A stretch of DNA of 64,000 nucleotides from Arthrobacter_H sp030452125 (GTDB lineage: Bacteria > Actinomycetota > Actinomycetes > Actinomycetales > Micrococcaceae): the NCBI GenBank assembly GCA_052379645.1, contig JBQSYU010000005.1; one strand, written 5' to 3'. Of this stretch, positions 47,624-56,551 are shown piece after piece. The notes below the pieces were generated by a model. The model was not told the DNA's origin and did no database searches. It saw nothing but the letters and a program-made list of their open reading frames with translations. Position numbers and translations under genes: made by a program. Position 1 is the first letter of the stretch. Each line of letters begins with the position of its first letter.

Positions 47624-48634
47624 GTGCTTATTGCACAGCGCCCCACCCTTACCGAAGAAGTAGTTGCCCCGAACCGTTCACGGTTCACGATTGAGCCCTT
47701 GGAGCCGGGTTTCGGCTACACCCTGGGCAACTCGCTGCGCCGTACGCTGCTGTCCTCGATCCCTGGTGCAGCTGTCACCAGTGTTCGCATCGACGGCGTG
47801 CTGCACGAGTTCACCACCGTTCAGGGTGTGAAGGAAGACGTCACCGAACTGATCCTGAACATCAAGAACCTTGCTGTGTCCTCAGAGCATGACGAGCCAG
47901 TCGTCGCCTACCTGCGCAAGCAGGGCCCCGGCGTCGTCACGGCCGCGGATATCACCCCGCCGGCCGGCGTCGAGTTCCACAACCCGGATCTGCACATCGC
48001 GACGTTGAACGCGAAGGGCAAGTTCGATATGGAACTCACGATCGAGCGTGGCCGCGGGTACGTCTCAGCGGCGCAGAACAAGAGCCTTGATGCCGAGATC
48101 GGCCGTATTCCGGTCGACTCCATCTACTCACCCGTTCTGAAGGTGACCTTCCGTGTGGAGGCCACTCGTGTCGAGCAGCGCACCGACTTCGACAAGCTCA
48201 TTGTCGACGTCGAGACCAAGGACTCCATCCTGCCCCGCGACGCCGTCGCTTCGGCAGGCACGACCCTGGTTGAACTGTTCGGACTGGCCCGCGAGCTGAA
48301 CTCGGCCGCCGAAGGCATCGAGATCGGCCCGTCCCCGACGGACGCCGCACTCGCCGCCGACATGGCACTGCCGATCGAAGATCTCGAGCTGACCGTCCGG
48401 TCGTACAACTGCCTTAAGCGCGAGGGCATCCACACGGTAGGCGAGCTGGTTGCTCGCTCCGAGGCCGACCTCATGGACATCCGGAACTTCGGTGCCAAGT
48501 CCATCGACGAGGTCAAGGCCAAGCTGATCGAGCTGGGTCTGTCCCTGAAGGATTCACCTCCAGGGTTTGATCTGGCCGCGCGTGCTGCCGCCAGTGATGA
48601 GGACGACGCCGAATTCGGTGACGAAGAGGCCTAA
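47624..48634 (+). CDS. rpoA: DNA-directed RNA polymerase subunit alpha
   Basis: A 336-residue alpha subunit. The N-terminal dimerisation domain has EPLEPGFGYTLGNSLRRTLLSSIPGAAVTSV. A linker precedes the C-terminal domain at about 245-310 (LTVRSYNCLKREGIHTVGEL...RNFGAKSIDEVKAKL), which binds UP elements and activators. An acidic tail (SDEDDAEFGDEEA) closes it. The start is GTG 47624. Confidence 0.98.
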   Translation: MLIAQRPTLTEEVVAPNRSRFTIEPLEPGFGYTLGNSLRRTLLSSIPGAAVTSVRIDGVLHEFTTVQGVKEDVTELILNIKNLAVSSEHDEPVVAYLRKQGPGVVTAADITPPAGVEFHNPDLHIATLNAKGKFDMELTIERGRGYVSAAQNKSLDAEIGRIPVDSIYSPVLKVTFRVEATRVEQRTDFDKLIVDVETKDSILPRDAVASAGTTLVELFGLARELNSAAEGIEIGPSPTDAALAADMALPIEDLELTVRSYNCLKREGIHTVGELVARSEADLMDIRNFGAKSIDEVKAKLIELGLSLKDSPPGFDLAARAAASDEDDAEFGDEEA

Positions 48635-48716
48635 GGCCCCCTTCAAAGTAATGTACTTTGCCCCAAGGCCCGCGCCGTTGCGCGGGGCGGCGGGCTCCAT
48701 CTAGGAGAAAAAAACA

Positions 48717-49232
48717 ATGCCTACCCCAACCAAGGGAAAGCGCCTCGGAGGCGGAGCAGCCCACGAGCGCCTCATGCTGGCGAACCTGTCGACCCAGCTC
48801 TTCGAGCACAAGTCGGTCACGACGACGGTGACGAAGGCCAAGCGCCTGCGTCCCTACGCCGAGCGCCTGATCACCTTCGCGAAGCGCGGAGACCTGTCCT
48901 CGCGTCGTCGCGTCCAGGCGGCTATTGCCTCGCGCAACCGGACCAACAAGTCCGTGGTGCACGAGCTGTTCACCAACATCGCCCCGGCCATGGCCGAGCG
49001 TGAAGGTGGCTACACCCGCATCACCAAGATCGGCAACCGCAAGGGCGACAACGCCCCGATGGCTGTCATCGAACTGGTGCTCGAGCCCGTGTCCCCGAAG
49101 CAGGCCGTCGTCAAGGAAGCCACCAAGGCTGCCGAGACGTCCGCTCCGGTTGCCGAGCCCGAGGTTGCCGAGCCGGAGGTCGCTGAGACCGAGGCTCCGG
49201 CGGAAGCCACCGAGACAGCCGACGAGAAGTAA
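48717..49232 (+). CDS. rplQ: 50S ribosomal protein L17 with acidic C-terminal extension
   Basis: A 171-residue L17. The core begins MPTPTKGKRLGGGAAHERLMLANL and ends near residue 125. The remaining ~45 residues are a low-complexity tail of Glu, Ala, Pro, Val and Thr with a repeated EVAEPEVAE unit. E. coli L17 has 127 residues. It ends the alpha operon with a strong terminator after it. Confidence 0.96.
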   Translation: MPTPTKGKRLGGGAAHERLMLANLSTQLFEHKSVTTTVTKAKRLRPYAERLITFAKRGDLSSRRRVQAAIASRNRTNKSVVHELFTNIAPAMAEREGGYTRITKIGNRKGDNAPMAVIELVLEPVSPKQAVVKEATKAAETSAPVAEPEVAEPEVAETEAPAEATETADEK

Positions 49233-49262
49233 GGGCCGGCCCTAGGGCCGACTCCGAGCCAT

Positions 49263-49304
49263 GAAGGGGCCGGGACCATCCAGATGGATGGTCCCGGCCC
49301 CTTC
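49263..49304 (+). terminator. Intrinsic terminator after rplQ
   Basis: A perfect 19-bp stem (49263-49281 with 49286-49304) with an AGAT loop, 30 bp after rplQ. Confidence 0.9.
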
Positions 49305-49353
49305 GTCGTTGGTGGTGGACCCCGGGGAATGGTGTCACCGGGTACCTCGCTTC

Positions 49354-49366
49354 TAGACTCGAGGCA
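49354..49366 (+). promoter_or_regulatory. truA: Putative leaderless promoter of truA
   Basis: TAGACT (49354-49359) ends six bases before the truA ATG at 49366, so transcription would start at or next to the initiation codon. No Shine-Dalgarno at workable spacing is present. The -35 is not clear. Confidence 0.45.
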
Positions 49367-50304
49367 TGGACTTCCCCTTCGACGGCCCCGGCGGCCGTGC
49401 GCCCGGCGCCGGTTCAACCGCGGACGGGGCCAACACGAGCGAACCGGCTACGGTACGCATCCTCCTGAGACTGGCCTATGACGGCTCCGGATTCTCCGGC
49501 TGGGCCACCCAGCCAGGGCGGCGCACGGTGCAGGGAAGCCTTGAGGAGGCCCTGGGGCTGCTCTTCCGGCGGCCGGTACGCACCACGGTCGCGGGTCGAA
49601 CCGATGCGGGAGTCCATGCCAGAGGACAAGTCGCCCATTTTGATCTCACCGAGGCCGAATACCGGGCCCTGCCCCGGGGAAAGAACCTGAGCGAGGACGA
49701 GGCGTTGCTGCGGCGGCTCCGTGGGGTGACCTCACGTATCGGGGGAGAGGTGTTCGTCCACGAGGCCCGGGCGGCGGCGGTGGGGTTCGACGCCCGATTC
49801 TCCGCACTGTGGCGCCGATACAGCTACCGCATCGCCGACGGGCAGCATCGGTGGGACCCACTCACCCGGTCCATGACGTTATGGCATCCGCGGGAGCTGG
49901 ACCCGGGCCTCCTGAACACCGAGGCACAGGTTGCCCTCGGCCGACATGATTTCCTGTCCTATTGCCGGCCCAAGAACTTCGCCACCACCATTCGGACCTT
50001 GGAAGCATTTACCTTTACCCGGGCCGAGGACGGCACATTAGTGGCCAGCCTCCAAGCCGACGCGTTCTGCCACAACATGGTGCGCACCCTCATCGGCGCG
50101 GTCCTGCGGGTCGGCGATGGGGAGGAAGCTCCGGGATGGGTGGAACGTCGGATCGCGGAGCCGATCCGAGACCATCGGACCCGCATGGCTGCACCGCATC
50201 CGCTGGTGTTGGAACAGGTGGCCTACCCGGAAGACGACCAGCTGGGCCTGCGTGCCGAAACCACCCGCGCGCGGCGTCGTCCCGAAGACCTGCAACGATC
50301 CTGA
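49366..50304 (+). CDS. truA: tRNA pseudouridine(38-40) synthase TruA
   Basis: A 312-residue enzyme that isomerises uridines at positions 38-40 of the anticodon stem. The catalytic Asp lies in GRTDAGVHARGQ, near residue 78. RLAYDGSGFSGWATQPGRRTVQG precedes it, and CHNMVRTLIGAVLRVGDG is the conserved C-terminal motif. The N-terminal ~25 residues are an unconserved Gly/Ala-rich lead-in. It is placed between rplQ and rplM-rpsI, as in many bacteria. Confidence 0.94.
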   Translation: MDFPFDGPGGRAPGAGSTADGANTSEPATVRILLRLAYDGSGFSGWATQPGRRTVQGSLEEALGLLFRRPVRTTVAGRTDAGVHARGQVAHFDLTEAEYRALPRGKNLSEDEALLRRLRGVTSRIGGEVFVHEARAAAVGFDARFSALWRRYSYRIADGQHRWDPLTRSMTLWHPRELDPGLLNTEAQVALGRHDFLSYCRPKNFATTIRTLEAFTFTRAEDGTLVASLQADAFCHNMVRTLIGAVLRVGDGEEAPGWVERRIAEPIRDHRTRMAAPHPLVLEQVAYPEDDQLGLRAETTRARRRPEDLQRS

Positions 50305-50357
50305 GGCGCCCTGGGGCCCAGAACAGGGGGAGCAGTAAAGGCCCGGTATCGCGGCTT

Positions 50358-50386
50358 TTGGTGCCGGGCCGCGCATACGGTAAAGT
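50358..50386 (+). promoter_or_regulatory. Promoter of rplM-rpsI
   Basis: TTGGTG (50358-50363) and TAAAGT (50381-50386) are 17 bp apart. This predicts a start near 50393 and a leader of about 230 nt. Confidence 0.55.
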
Positions 50387-50394
50387 AGGCTGCT

Positions 50395-50427
50395 GTTGTG
50401 CATGTCCTATGCCTGACACAACTTTTT
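50395..50427 (+). terminator. rplM: Terminator-like hairpin at the start of the rplM leader
   Basis: GTTGTG (50395-50400) pairs with CACAAC (50417-50422), enclosing a small GCAT/ATGC stem, and five Ts follow at 50423-50427. It sits right after the predicted transcription start, so it may be an attenuator in the L13 leader. The rest of the 318-bp truA-rplM gap holds no recognised gene. Confidence 0.4.
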
Positions 50428-50622
50428 CCGCGTGACGGCCCAGTTGCAGGGCCCTGGTCTGTGGAGACTGCAGGCAGCTGATGGATGGCCGGTTAGATTC
50501 AGACCTCACCTGAAGAACTGGTACAGCGCATCGATAACACAGTGCTCTTCCCTGCTGGTGGATCTCACAGCTGCCGCAGGTGGAACGCTTGACCAGTATC
50601 CAAGGAAACGAAGGCAATAAAC

Positions 50623-51066
50623 GTGCGTACGTACACTCCGAAGCCCGGCGACGCAGATCGCCAGTGGCACGTCATCGACGCCACTGACATCGTGCTGGGC
50701 CGACTCGCCAGCCAGACCGCAACCCTGCTGCGCGGCAAGCACAAGGCCACCTATGCAGCTCATATGGACATGGGTGACTTCGTCGTCATCATCAACGCCG
50801 AGAAGGTTGCCCTCACCGGCGCCAAGCTCGAAAAGAAGCGCGCCTACCGCCACTCCGGTTTCCCGGGTGGTCTGAGGTCCGTCAGCTACGCCGAACTGTT
50901 GGAAAAGAACCCGGTTCAGGCAGTTGAGAAGGCCATCAGGGGCATGCTTCCCAAGAACTCCCTGGCTGCTCAGCAGCTGGGCAAGCTCAAGGTCTACCGC
51001 GGAGCCGAGCACCCGCATGCTGCCCAGCAGCCCAAGACCTTCGAAATCACCCAGGTCGCGCAGTAG
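50623..51066 (+). CDS. rplM: 50S ribosomal protein L13
   Basis: A 147-residue L13, an early assembly protein. It has WHVIDATDIVLGRLASQTATLLRGKHK and the PKNSLAAQQLGKLKVYRGAEHPHAAQQP tail. The start is GTG 50623 with CAAGGAAACGAAGG upstream. rpsI follows after 41 bp. Confidence 0.97.
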   Translation: MRTYTPKPGDADRQWHVIDATDIVLGRLASQTATLLRGKHKATYAAHMDMGDFVVIINAEKVALTGAKLEKKRAYRHSGFPGGLRSVSYAELLEKNPVQAVEKAIRGMLPKNSLAAQQLGKLKVYRGAEHPHAAQQPKTFEITQVAQ

Positions 51067-51107
51067 CGCTGGGCCCCGAAACAAGAGACTAGTTTTCAAG
51101 GAGAATC

Positions 51108-51611
51108 GTGGCTCAGAACACTGAAGAGCTGAATGAAACCGAGGGTGCGGCTCCGTCCGCCTACACCTCCGAGTCGTCCCCGGCGGCCGAAGAGACCGTC
51201 GTCAAGGAACGTCCGGCACTGACTGTCGGTGGCTCCGCCGTTGGCCGTCGCAAGCAGGCTATCGCCCGCGTTCGGTTGTCCCCGGGCACCGGCCAGTGGA
51301 CCGTCAACGGTCGCACGCTGGAGGAGTACTTCCCGAATAAGCTGCACCAGCAGGAAGTCAACGATCCGTTCAAGCTCCTGGAGCTCGACGGTGCGTATGA
51401 TGTGATCGCCAACATCCACGGTGGCGGGCCTTCCGGCCAGTCCGGCGCACTGCGCCTGGGTGTTGCTCGCTCATTGAACGAGATGGACCGCGAGAACAAC
51501 CGTCCGGCCCTGAAGAAGGCCGGCTTCCTGACTCGTGACGCCCGCGTCATCGAGCGCAAGAAGGCTGGCCTCAAGAAGGCACGCAAGGCCTCGCAGTACT
51601 CGAAGCGTTAA
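51108..51611 (+). CDS. rpsI: 30S ribosomal protein S9
   Basis: A 167-residue S9 whose C-terminal SQYSKR-type tail touches P-site tRNA. The conserved core begins near residue 45 (AVGRRKQAIARVRLSPGTGQW); the first ~40 residues are an acidic, Ser/Thr-rich extension. E. coli S9 has 130 residues. The start is GTG 51108 with AAGGAG. Confidence 0.97.
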   Translation: MAQNTEELNETEGAAPSAYTSESSPAAEETVVKERPALTVGGSAVGRRKQAIARVRLSPGTGQWTVNGRTLEEYFPNKLHQQEVNDPFKLLELDGAYDVIANIHGGGPSGQSGALRLGVARSLNEMDRENNRPALKKAGFLTRDARVIERKKAGLKKARKASQYSKR

Positions 51612-51641
51612 TCTGCTTCCCTGGAACCGCAGGGTTCCCAC

Positions 51642-51677
51642 CGAGGGCCCCACGGCATATGCCGTGGGGCCCTCGGC
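51642..51677 (+). terminator. Perfect 36-nt palindrome after rpsI
   Basis: Positions 51642-51659 are exactly complementary to 51660-51677, with no loop, centred on GCATATGC. In RNA it would form a very stable hairpin 30 bp after the rpsI stop and act as terminator; the T-tract is missing. Confidence 0.75.
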
Positions 51678-51754
51678 CGCTTAATGGGGCCGTGCGAGGG
51701 CGAAAGTGTGGCTGGATCGTTGCCAGCCGCCACATTTTTATCGTTTCCGGGCGA

Positions 51755-51768
51755 TAAGATGGGCGGGA
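51755..51768 (+). promoter_or_regulatory. glmM: Putative leaderless promoter of glmM
   Basis: TAAGAT (51755-51760) ends seven bases before the glmM ATG, consistent with transcription starting at the start codon. There is no convincing Shine-Dalgarno; the intervening bases are GGGCGGG. The -35 is weak. Confidence 0.4.
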
Positions 51769-53114
51769 TGGCTAGATTATTTGGCACCGATGGTGTGCGT
51801 GGAAAAGCAAACGAACTGATCACCCCGGCACTCGCCATGAACTTGGCGCAGGCAGCAGCAGTGGTGCTTGGTCTGCGAACTGTTGCCGAGGGAACCCGCC
51901 CGGTGGCCGTGATCGCACGTGACCCTCGAATCAGTGGTGATTTCATTTCCGCAGCCATCGAAGCTGGTTTCGCCTCCGTGGGGGTCGACGTCTTCGATGC
52001 CGGCGTCCTGCCGACCCCGGCGGCCGCCTACCTCATCGCCGATATCGAAGCGGACTTCGGTGTTGTGATCTCCGCTTCCCATAACCCGGCACCCGATAAT
52101 GGCATCAAATTCCTGGCCCGCGGAGGCCAGAAGCTCTCCGACGCTCAAGAAGATGCCATCGAAGCCGAGCTGGATCGGGAGTCCCCCCGGCCGCTCGGCG
52201 CGGACGTGGGCCGGATTCAACGCTTCGCGGATGCGGAGGACCGCTATGTGGTCCATCTGCTCAAGACCATGCCGCACCGTCTTGAAGGGCTGAAGATCGT
52301 CTTGGATTGTGCCCATGGCGCGGCTAGCGGTTGCTCACCGGATGCCTTCGCCGCCGCTGGGGCAGAGGTGGTGGTGATCGGGGCGAATCCCGATGGAAAC
52401 AACATCAACGACGGTTGCGGCTCGACCCATTTGGAGATGCTTCAGGCGAAGGTCCTGTCCGAGGGGGCCGACCTGGGTATTGCCCACGACGGGGACGCCG
52501 ACCGGTGCCTGGCCGTTGACAACGAAGGCAGCGTCGTGGACGGGGACCAGATCATGGCCATCATGGCCGTGGCGTTCAAGGAAGCCGGCAAGCTCAAGGA
52601 TGACACGCTCGTGGCCACGGTCATGAGTAACCTGGGTTTGAAGATGGCCATGGAAGCCGCGGGTATCACCATCGCCGAAACAGGGGTGGGGGACCGCTAC
52701 GTTCTGGAGGGCATGCGCGACGGCGGGTTCACCCTCGGTGGTGAACAGTCAGGGCACGTGATCTTCTCCGACTTCGCCACCACCGGTGATGGCGTCCTGA
52801 CCGGTTTGCAAATCGCCGCGCGCGTGGCAGCCACGGGGAAGACCCTGAAGGAATTGGCGGCCGTCATGGAGGTCCTTCCACAGGTGCTGATCAACGTGAA
52901 GGGCGTGGACAAGCACGCCGCGCACTCCAACGCAGCGGTCTCATTGGCCGTCCAGGGCGCGGAAAACGAATTAGGCGGTGCCGGACGGGTATTGCTGCGT
53001 CCCTCCGGTACCGAGCCGGTCGTCCGGGTGATGGTCGAGGCGACCGACCACCTCGTCGCCGACGATGTGGCCAGCCGGTTGGCCGGTGTCGTCAAGAACG
53101 AATTGGCGCTCTGA
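51768..53114 (+). CDS. glmM: Phosphoglucosamine mutase
   Basis: A 448-residue mutase converting glucosamine-6-phosphate to glucosamine-1-phosphate for peptidoglycan precursors. The phosphoserine is Ser104 in ISASHNPAPDNG. The Mg loop is HDGDADR near residue 243. Sugar binding is GEQSGH near 330, and the phosphate-binding RPSGTEPVVRVM is near 408. ATG 51768 fits the family start MARLFGTDGVRG; the frame opens 28 codons earlier. It follows rplM-rpsI as usual. Confidence 0.96.
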   Translation: MARLFGTDGVRGKANELITPALAMNLAQAAAVVLGLRTVAEGTRPVAVIARDPRISGDFISAAIEAGFASVGVDVFDAGVLPTPAAAYLIADIEADFGVVISASHNPAPDNGIKFLARGGQKLSDAQEDAIEAELDRESPRPLGADVGRIQRFADAEDRYVVHLLKTMPHRLEGLKIVLDCAHGAASGCSPDAFAAAGAEVVVIGANPDGNNINDGCGSTHLEMLQAKVLSEGADLGIAHDGDADRCLAVDNEGSVVDGDQIMAIMAVAFKEAGKLKDDTLVATVMSNLGLKMAMEAAGITIAETGVGDRYVLEGMRDGGFTLGGEQSGHVIFSDFATTGDGVLTGLQIAARVAATGKTLKELAAVMEVLPQVLINVKGVDKHAAHSNAAVSLAVQGAENELGGAGRVLLRPSGTEPVVRVMVEATDHLVADDVASRLAGVVKNELAL

Positions 53115-53158
53115 CCACAGAGGCCGGCAGGTCGAACAGAGCCTAGCCATGAAAATCA

Positions 53159-53194
53159 AGCGGGCCCCGTCGTGAGACGGGGCCCGCTGGGTTT
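53159..53194 (+). terminator. Intrinsic terminator after glmM
   Basis: A perfect 13-bp stem (53159-53171 with 53176-53188), GTGA loop, then GGGTTT. It lies 45 bp after glmM and faces the convergent mscL gene. Confidence 0.85.
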
Positions 53195-53231
53195 ATCCGG
53201 TTGCAGGTAGCAGCCGGTCCTTCAAAGAAGA

Positions 53232-53621
53232 CTAAGTACGCGGCTGGAGGGAGTCGCGGATTTCGGTGAGCAGGAGGACTTGTGGATCGATTTCCTCCTC
53301 TTCGGGAAGAATGCCCAGACGGGCGTTGCGGCGTTCAATCATCTTGTTCATGGGCATGACCACGACGAAGTAGATTGCCGCAGCGACGAGCAAGAAGTTG
53401 ACGACTGCGGTGAGCAGGACGCCGATCTTGATCGCGTGCTCCGGGCCGACGGCCAGGAAGTTATCGAAGTTCGGGGTGCCGACGAGCACCGAGATCAACG
53501 GCATCAGAACGCTGTTGACTAACGCATCGATCACAGTGGCGAAGGCGCCACCAATGACGACGGCGACGGCAAGGTCAACGACGTTGCCCTTCATGATGAA
53601 TTCCTTGAATCCCTGTAACAT
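53232..53621 (-). CDS. mscL: Large-conductance mechanosensitive channel MscL
   Basis: A 129-residue channel subunit that opens on osmotic downshock. The N-terminal MLQGFKEFIMKGNVVDLAVAVVIG leads into TM1, which contains the gate; TM2 runs at about 70-95, and a cytoplasmic helix ends the chain. ATG 53621 gives the family length; the frame continues upstream without homology. It is the last gene before the change in base composition. Confidence 0.93.
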   Translation of the reverse strand: MLQGFKEFIMKGNVVDLAVAVVIGGAFATVIDALVNSVLMPLISVLVGTPNFDNFLAVGPEHAIKIGVLLTAVVNFLLVAAAIYFVVVMPMNKMIERRNARLGILPEEEEIDPQVLLLTEIRDSLQPRT

Positions 53622-53634
53622 GCGAACAACTATA
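53619..53634 (-). promoter_or_regulatory. mscL: Putative leaderless promoter of mscL
   Basis: On the minus strand TATAGT (complement of 53629-53634) ends seven bases before the ATG at 53621. This is the third gene in this stretch with such close spacing. No usable Shine-Dalgarno is seen. Confidence 0.4.
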
Positions 53635-53694
53635 CAGATGTCTGCCCGGGGGCGTGGGGATTTAGATCCGATGTTTTTATTGATGACCTTTTGG

Positions 53695-55260
53695 TCAGAT
53701 TTTGCGCAGTCGCATCCTTCGTTCCTTGGGGGTGCGCTGGCGTGCCCGTCGATGTCGCCGAAGCGGTGCACTGGACTCGATCGCAATGTCGGCTATCTCC
53801 GACTCAGGTGGTGATGAATCCCGAGCACCACCGATCGTCGTGGCGACTAGTGAAGCCAGCATGACCACGAGTGAGCCGGTTGCCTGTAGCAGAGAACCAC
53901 GTAGCAAGATGATCATGTAGGCCGGTAGGATCATGCCAGCGAGGGCCAGCACGCTGTTGCTCGCCAGAGAGCGTGGTAGTCTTCCGTCGAGCCGAACAAG
54001 GAGAACTCCGAGTCCGACGAAGGTTAAAATCATCAGCACCACACCACCATTAACAAGTGCCTCGGCCCACAGCGGGGCTGAGAGATTTTCGAATGCATAG
54101 CCGCGATACTGGGCTAGCAATACTCCTGTTCCAGTTGGCTTTTGGGGCCATATGTTTCGAGGTATCCAAAACAGTAGAACGCCCAACGCTTGATTGCCCC
54201 AAGTGATTCCTTGTTGCTCAATGAAGAGCAGCGAATTTGATATTTGCCAGAAAGCATCGTAGTCGCCGTTTCCGGCGTACTCTGCGAAAAACCCCGAGCG
54301 GCTGGCATCGACGCTGGCACGTCGAAAGGCATCGGCAATAGGGAACAGGAAAAGGAAAGCCGCCAGAATTAAGGCCAAAAACGGCCGAAGCCATCTACTG
54401 GTGAGTATCCCGGTGGAGCACAGGAGAGCGAACAAGACAGTTCCCGAGGTATAGCGAGCACCACTAATCGGATTGACGACCAGCAAGACGCCCACTGCTG
54501 CGAGCAAAGCAACGTAGCCGTACGGTCCTGTCGGTTCACCTTGCTGTCGTAAGCGCCGGCGCACGAGCATGAAGCCTCCGCTGGAGGCCATCAGAGGGAT
54601 CCAAGCCATGGCTGCGACGATGGCAGCTAGTGAGCCATCGTCGAAGCTACTGTCGCGGGCTGCCTGTCGGGAATGCCGGTCCTGTAGCAAAACGTCTAGG
54701 CCGACCGACTGTACATAGTAGAGCATCGCTGCGAGCCCGATGAAGAATAACACCCAAAGAGCTCGTGAGTTGATGGCTCGCTGAGACCTCGCCGTGGGAG
54801 CATCGATGCGTCGAGCGGGCGCCAGTCTTCCAAGTTCATAGACCCCCAAGGCCAGCGCGACGATCAACGCGGTGGGCCAGTCGATATTTGCGGGCATATC
54901 CTTTGTCGTCGATGCGATGGACGCGGACCTGATTTGAACCGTCGGGGCGAGGCCCATGAAGATGTAGACGAACAAGAAGAACATGAACTCGAAAACGCGG
55001 GGTTTGCCGCTGGCTATGATAAGGCTTAGCTTCAAACCCGACCACGCCATGATCGCTATGGTTAGCATCCATGCGGAACTTCGTCCATTGTCTGGCACGT
55101 TCAGGATCACGAGTGTAGGGAGCACCGCGGCTAGCAGGATCGCTGCTTCGGCAAGCCATATCAGTTTGCTCAGCCGTTTGTGAATGCCCATTGGATGAGG
55201 CGGGGGCAAGGAATTGGAAGTGGCGGGCCAGTCCTTTTGGCAACTCCTATGTCTGCGCAT
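53695..55260 (-). CDS. Polysaccharide polymerase-like membrane protein (Wzy-like)
   Basis: A 521-residue protein with about twelve hydrophobic segments and a large loop near residues 320-385, where a WGNQALGVLLFWIPRNIWPQKPTGTG segment resembles O-antigen/oligosaccharide polymerases. It ends in a very basic tail. ATG 55260 overlaps the end of the flippase gene by 14 bases, so it is probably co-translated; ATG 55191 is an alternative. Wzy enzymes join lipid-linked repeat units in the periplasmic or outer leaflet. Sequence conservation in the family is poor, so the call rests on topology and neighbours. It is the last gene of the polysaccharide operon. Confidence 0.65.
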   Translation of the reverse strand: MRRHRSCQKDWPATSNSLPPPHPMGIHKRLSKLIWLAEAAILLAAVLPTLVILNVPDNGRSSAWMLTIAIMAWSGLKLSLIIASGKPRVFEFMFFLFVYIFMGLAPTVQIRSASIASTTKDMPANIDWPTALIVALALGVYELGRLAPARRIDAPTARSQRAINSRALWVLFFIGLAAMLYYVQSVGLDVLLQDRHSRQAARDSSFDDGSLAAIVAAMAWIPLMASSGGFMLVRRRLRQQGEPTGPYGYVALLAAVGVLLVVNPISGARYTSGTVLFALLCSTGILTSRWLRPFLALILAAFLFLFPIADAFRRASVDASRSGFFAEYAGNGDYDAFWQISNSLLFIEQQGITWGNQALGVLLFWIPRNIWPQKPTGTGVLLAQYRGYAFENLSAPLWAEALVNGGVVLMILTFVGLGVLLVRLDGRLPRSLASNSVLALAGMILPAYMIILLRGSLLQATGSLVVMLASLVATTIGGARDSSPPESEIADIAIESSAPLRRHRRARQRTPKERRMRLRKI

Positions 55261-56551
55261 TCGGATCCCTCAATATTCGGAGCAACGATGACCAGCTGAG
55301 TACTGCGCTCACGAACCCGGATATTGCCAGCCCCAAAGCGGCTCCGGCGACGCTCTCCAGGAGCACGCATCCGAGGATGCTTAGGGTGACACCAGCGGCG
55401 GCAACAATAAGTTTTTGCCACGCTAGGATCTTCGCTTTGCGCCGTATTTTGAGTATCAAGGTGGGCCCGGAAGCAATCGCCAAAAAGACGTACTGTGAAG
55501 CCGTGAGCAGGATTATGGACTTGGTGATGGACCACGAAGCACCAAGTGCTGCTTCTCCCAACCCGTTGGGCAAGAACGCCAAGACGAGTCCCCAGCCGAG
55601 TGCGGTCAACGTAATCGTGACGGTAACGCGCCGCGCTGAACTAAAATGGGAATTTCGGGGGCGGCGCAGGACAACCGGGGTCACGGCAATGTTGACGTAA
55701 GCGAAAATGACGTTCAAGGGCCCAATGAGAGTGCTTGCTCCACGCAGAGCGGCGGCGGCCTGCGGGCCGACGATCACGGCAGCGGCCGTGGTCACGACTA
55801 CCTGTGAGCCTTGGGCCAGTCCTGCTCCCCACGCCATTGAGGCTGATATCGAGTCCCAGCGCATTAGCCGGCGAAGGCTCCCCTTGAAAACTGGCCTTAG
55901 CCGTGCGACGGCCAATCCAACGGTGAAAGAAAGGATGACAGTGCCAATCCACAGGATGAGCAGTGTCGGTCCCGGCTGGAGTGGAAGAAAGAAGACCACC
56001 GTCATCATGGTGAACCAGGTAAAGTCGGACACAAGCGCCGCGACGGGTTGGTTAGAAGCGATGGAAACGAAACGCACTAAATCCTGTAAGCATGTCATGG
56101 GTGCAGCCAGCGAGACGGTGACGAGAATACCTGTACCACCACCAGTCAGAACTAGAGAAGCCAAGAAGACGCTGCCAGCGAGAGGTAGTCCGAGTATCAG
56201 CATTGCGCCCATGAAGTTTGCTCCGAGCGCACGAGCATCTCCTGCGGATACGGTCATGGATATCTGGGTGCCCAGATACGCGCGACACAAAGCTAGCGAC
56301 ATAGCCAGCACTGAATACGCGATCGCAAAATGCCCGAAATCAGCAGCGGGATAGACGCGGGCAATCACCAGCACAACAAGGATACTTGAAGCGCTCGACA
56401 GACCTTGGTCGCCCAAACGCATGAATTTACTCAGGCGGAAGGGGGCTCGGACCTTCGGTACGTCGTCGGTACCTACCGCGCCGCGAGTCTGCGTTACTCC
56501 GTCTCCAGTAGGACTTCCAGCCCTACCCCCGAGGTGCCTACGAACTTTCAT
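55247..56551 (-). CDS. Polysaccharide flippase (Wzx-like, MATE/MOP superfamily)
   Basis: A 434-residue protein with a ~45-residue N-terminal soluble lead and about twelve membrane helices, including QGLSSASSILVVLVIARVYPAADFGHFAIAYSV at the first two, a typical Wzx opening. Such proteins flip undecaprenyl-linked oligosaccharides across the membrane. I use ATG 56551, which overlaps the acetyltransferase stop by 14 bases; GTG/ATG options further up to 56599 exist. It sits between the acetyltransferase and the polymerase, as expected in a Wzx/Wzy-dependent cluster. Confidence 0.72.
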   Translation of the reverse strand: MKVRRHLGGRAGSPTGDGVTQTRGAVGTDDVPKVRAPFRLSKFMRLGDQGLSSASSILVVLVIARVYPAADFGHFAIAYSVLAMSLALCRAYLGTQISMTVSAGDARALGANFMGAMLILGLPLAGSVFLASLVLTGGGTGILVTVSLAAPMTCLQDLVRFVSIASNQPVAALVSDFTWFTMMTVVFFLPLQPGPTLLILWIGTVILSFTVGLAVARLRPVFKGSLRRLMRWDSISASMAWGAGLAQGSQVVVTTAAAVIVGPQAAAALRGASTLIGPLNVIFAYVNIAVTPVVLRRPRNSHFSSARRVTVTITLTALGWGLVLAFLPNGLGEAALGASWSITKSIILLTASQYVFLAIASGPTLILKIRRKAKILAWQKLIVAAAGVTLSILGCVLLESVAGAALGLAISGFVSAVLSWSSLLRILRDPNAQT

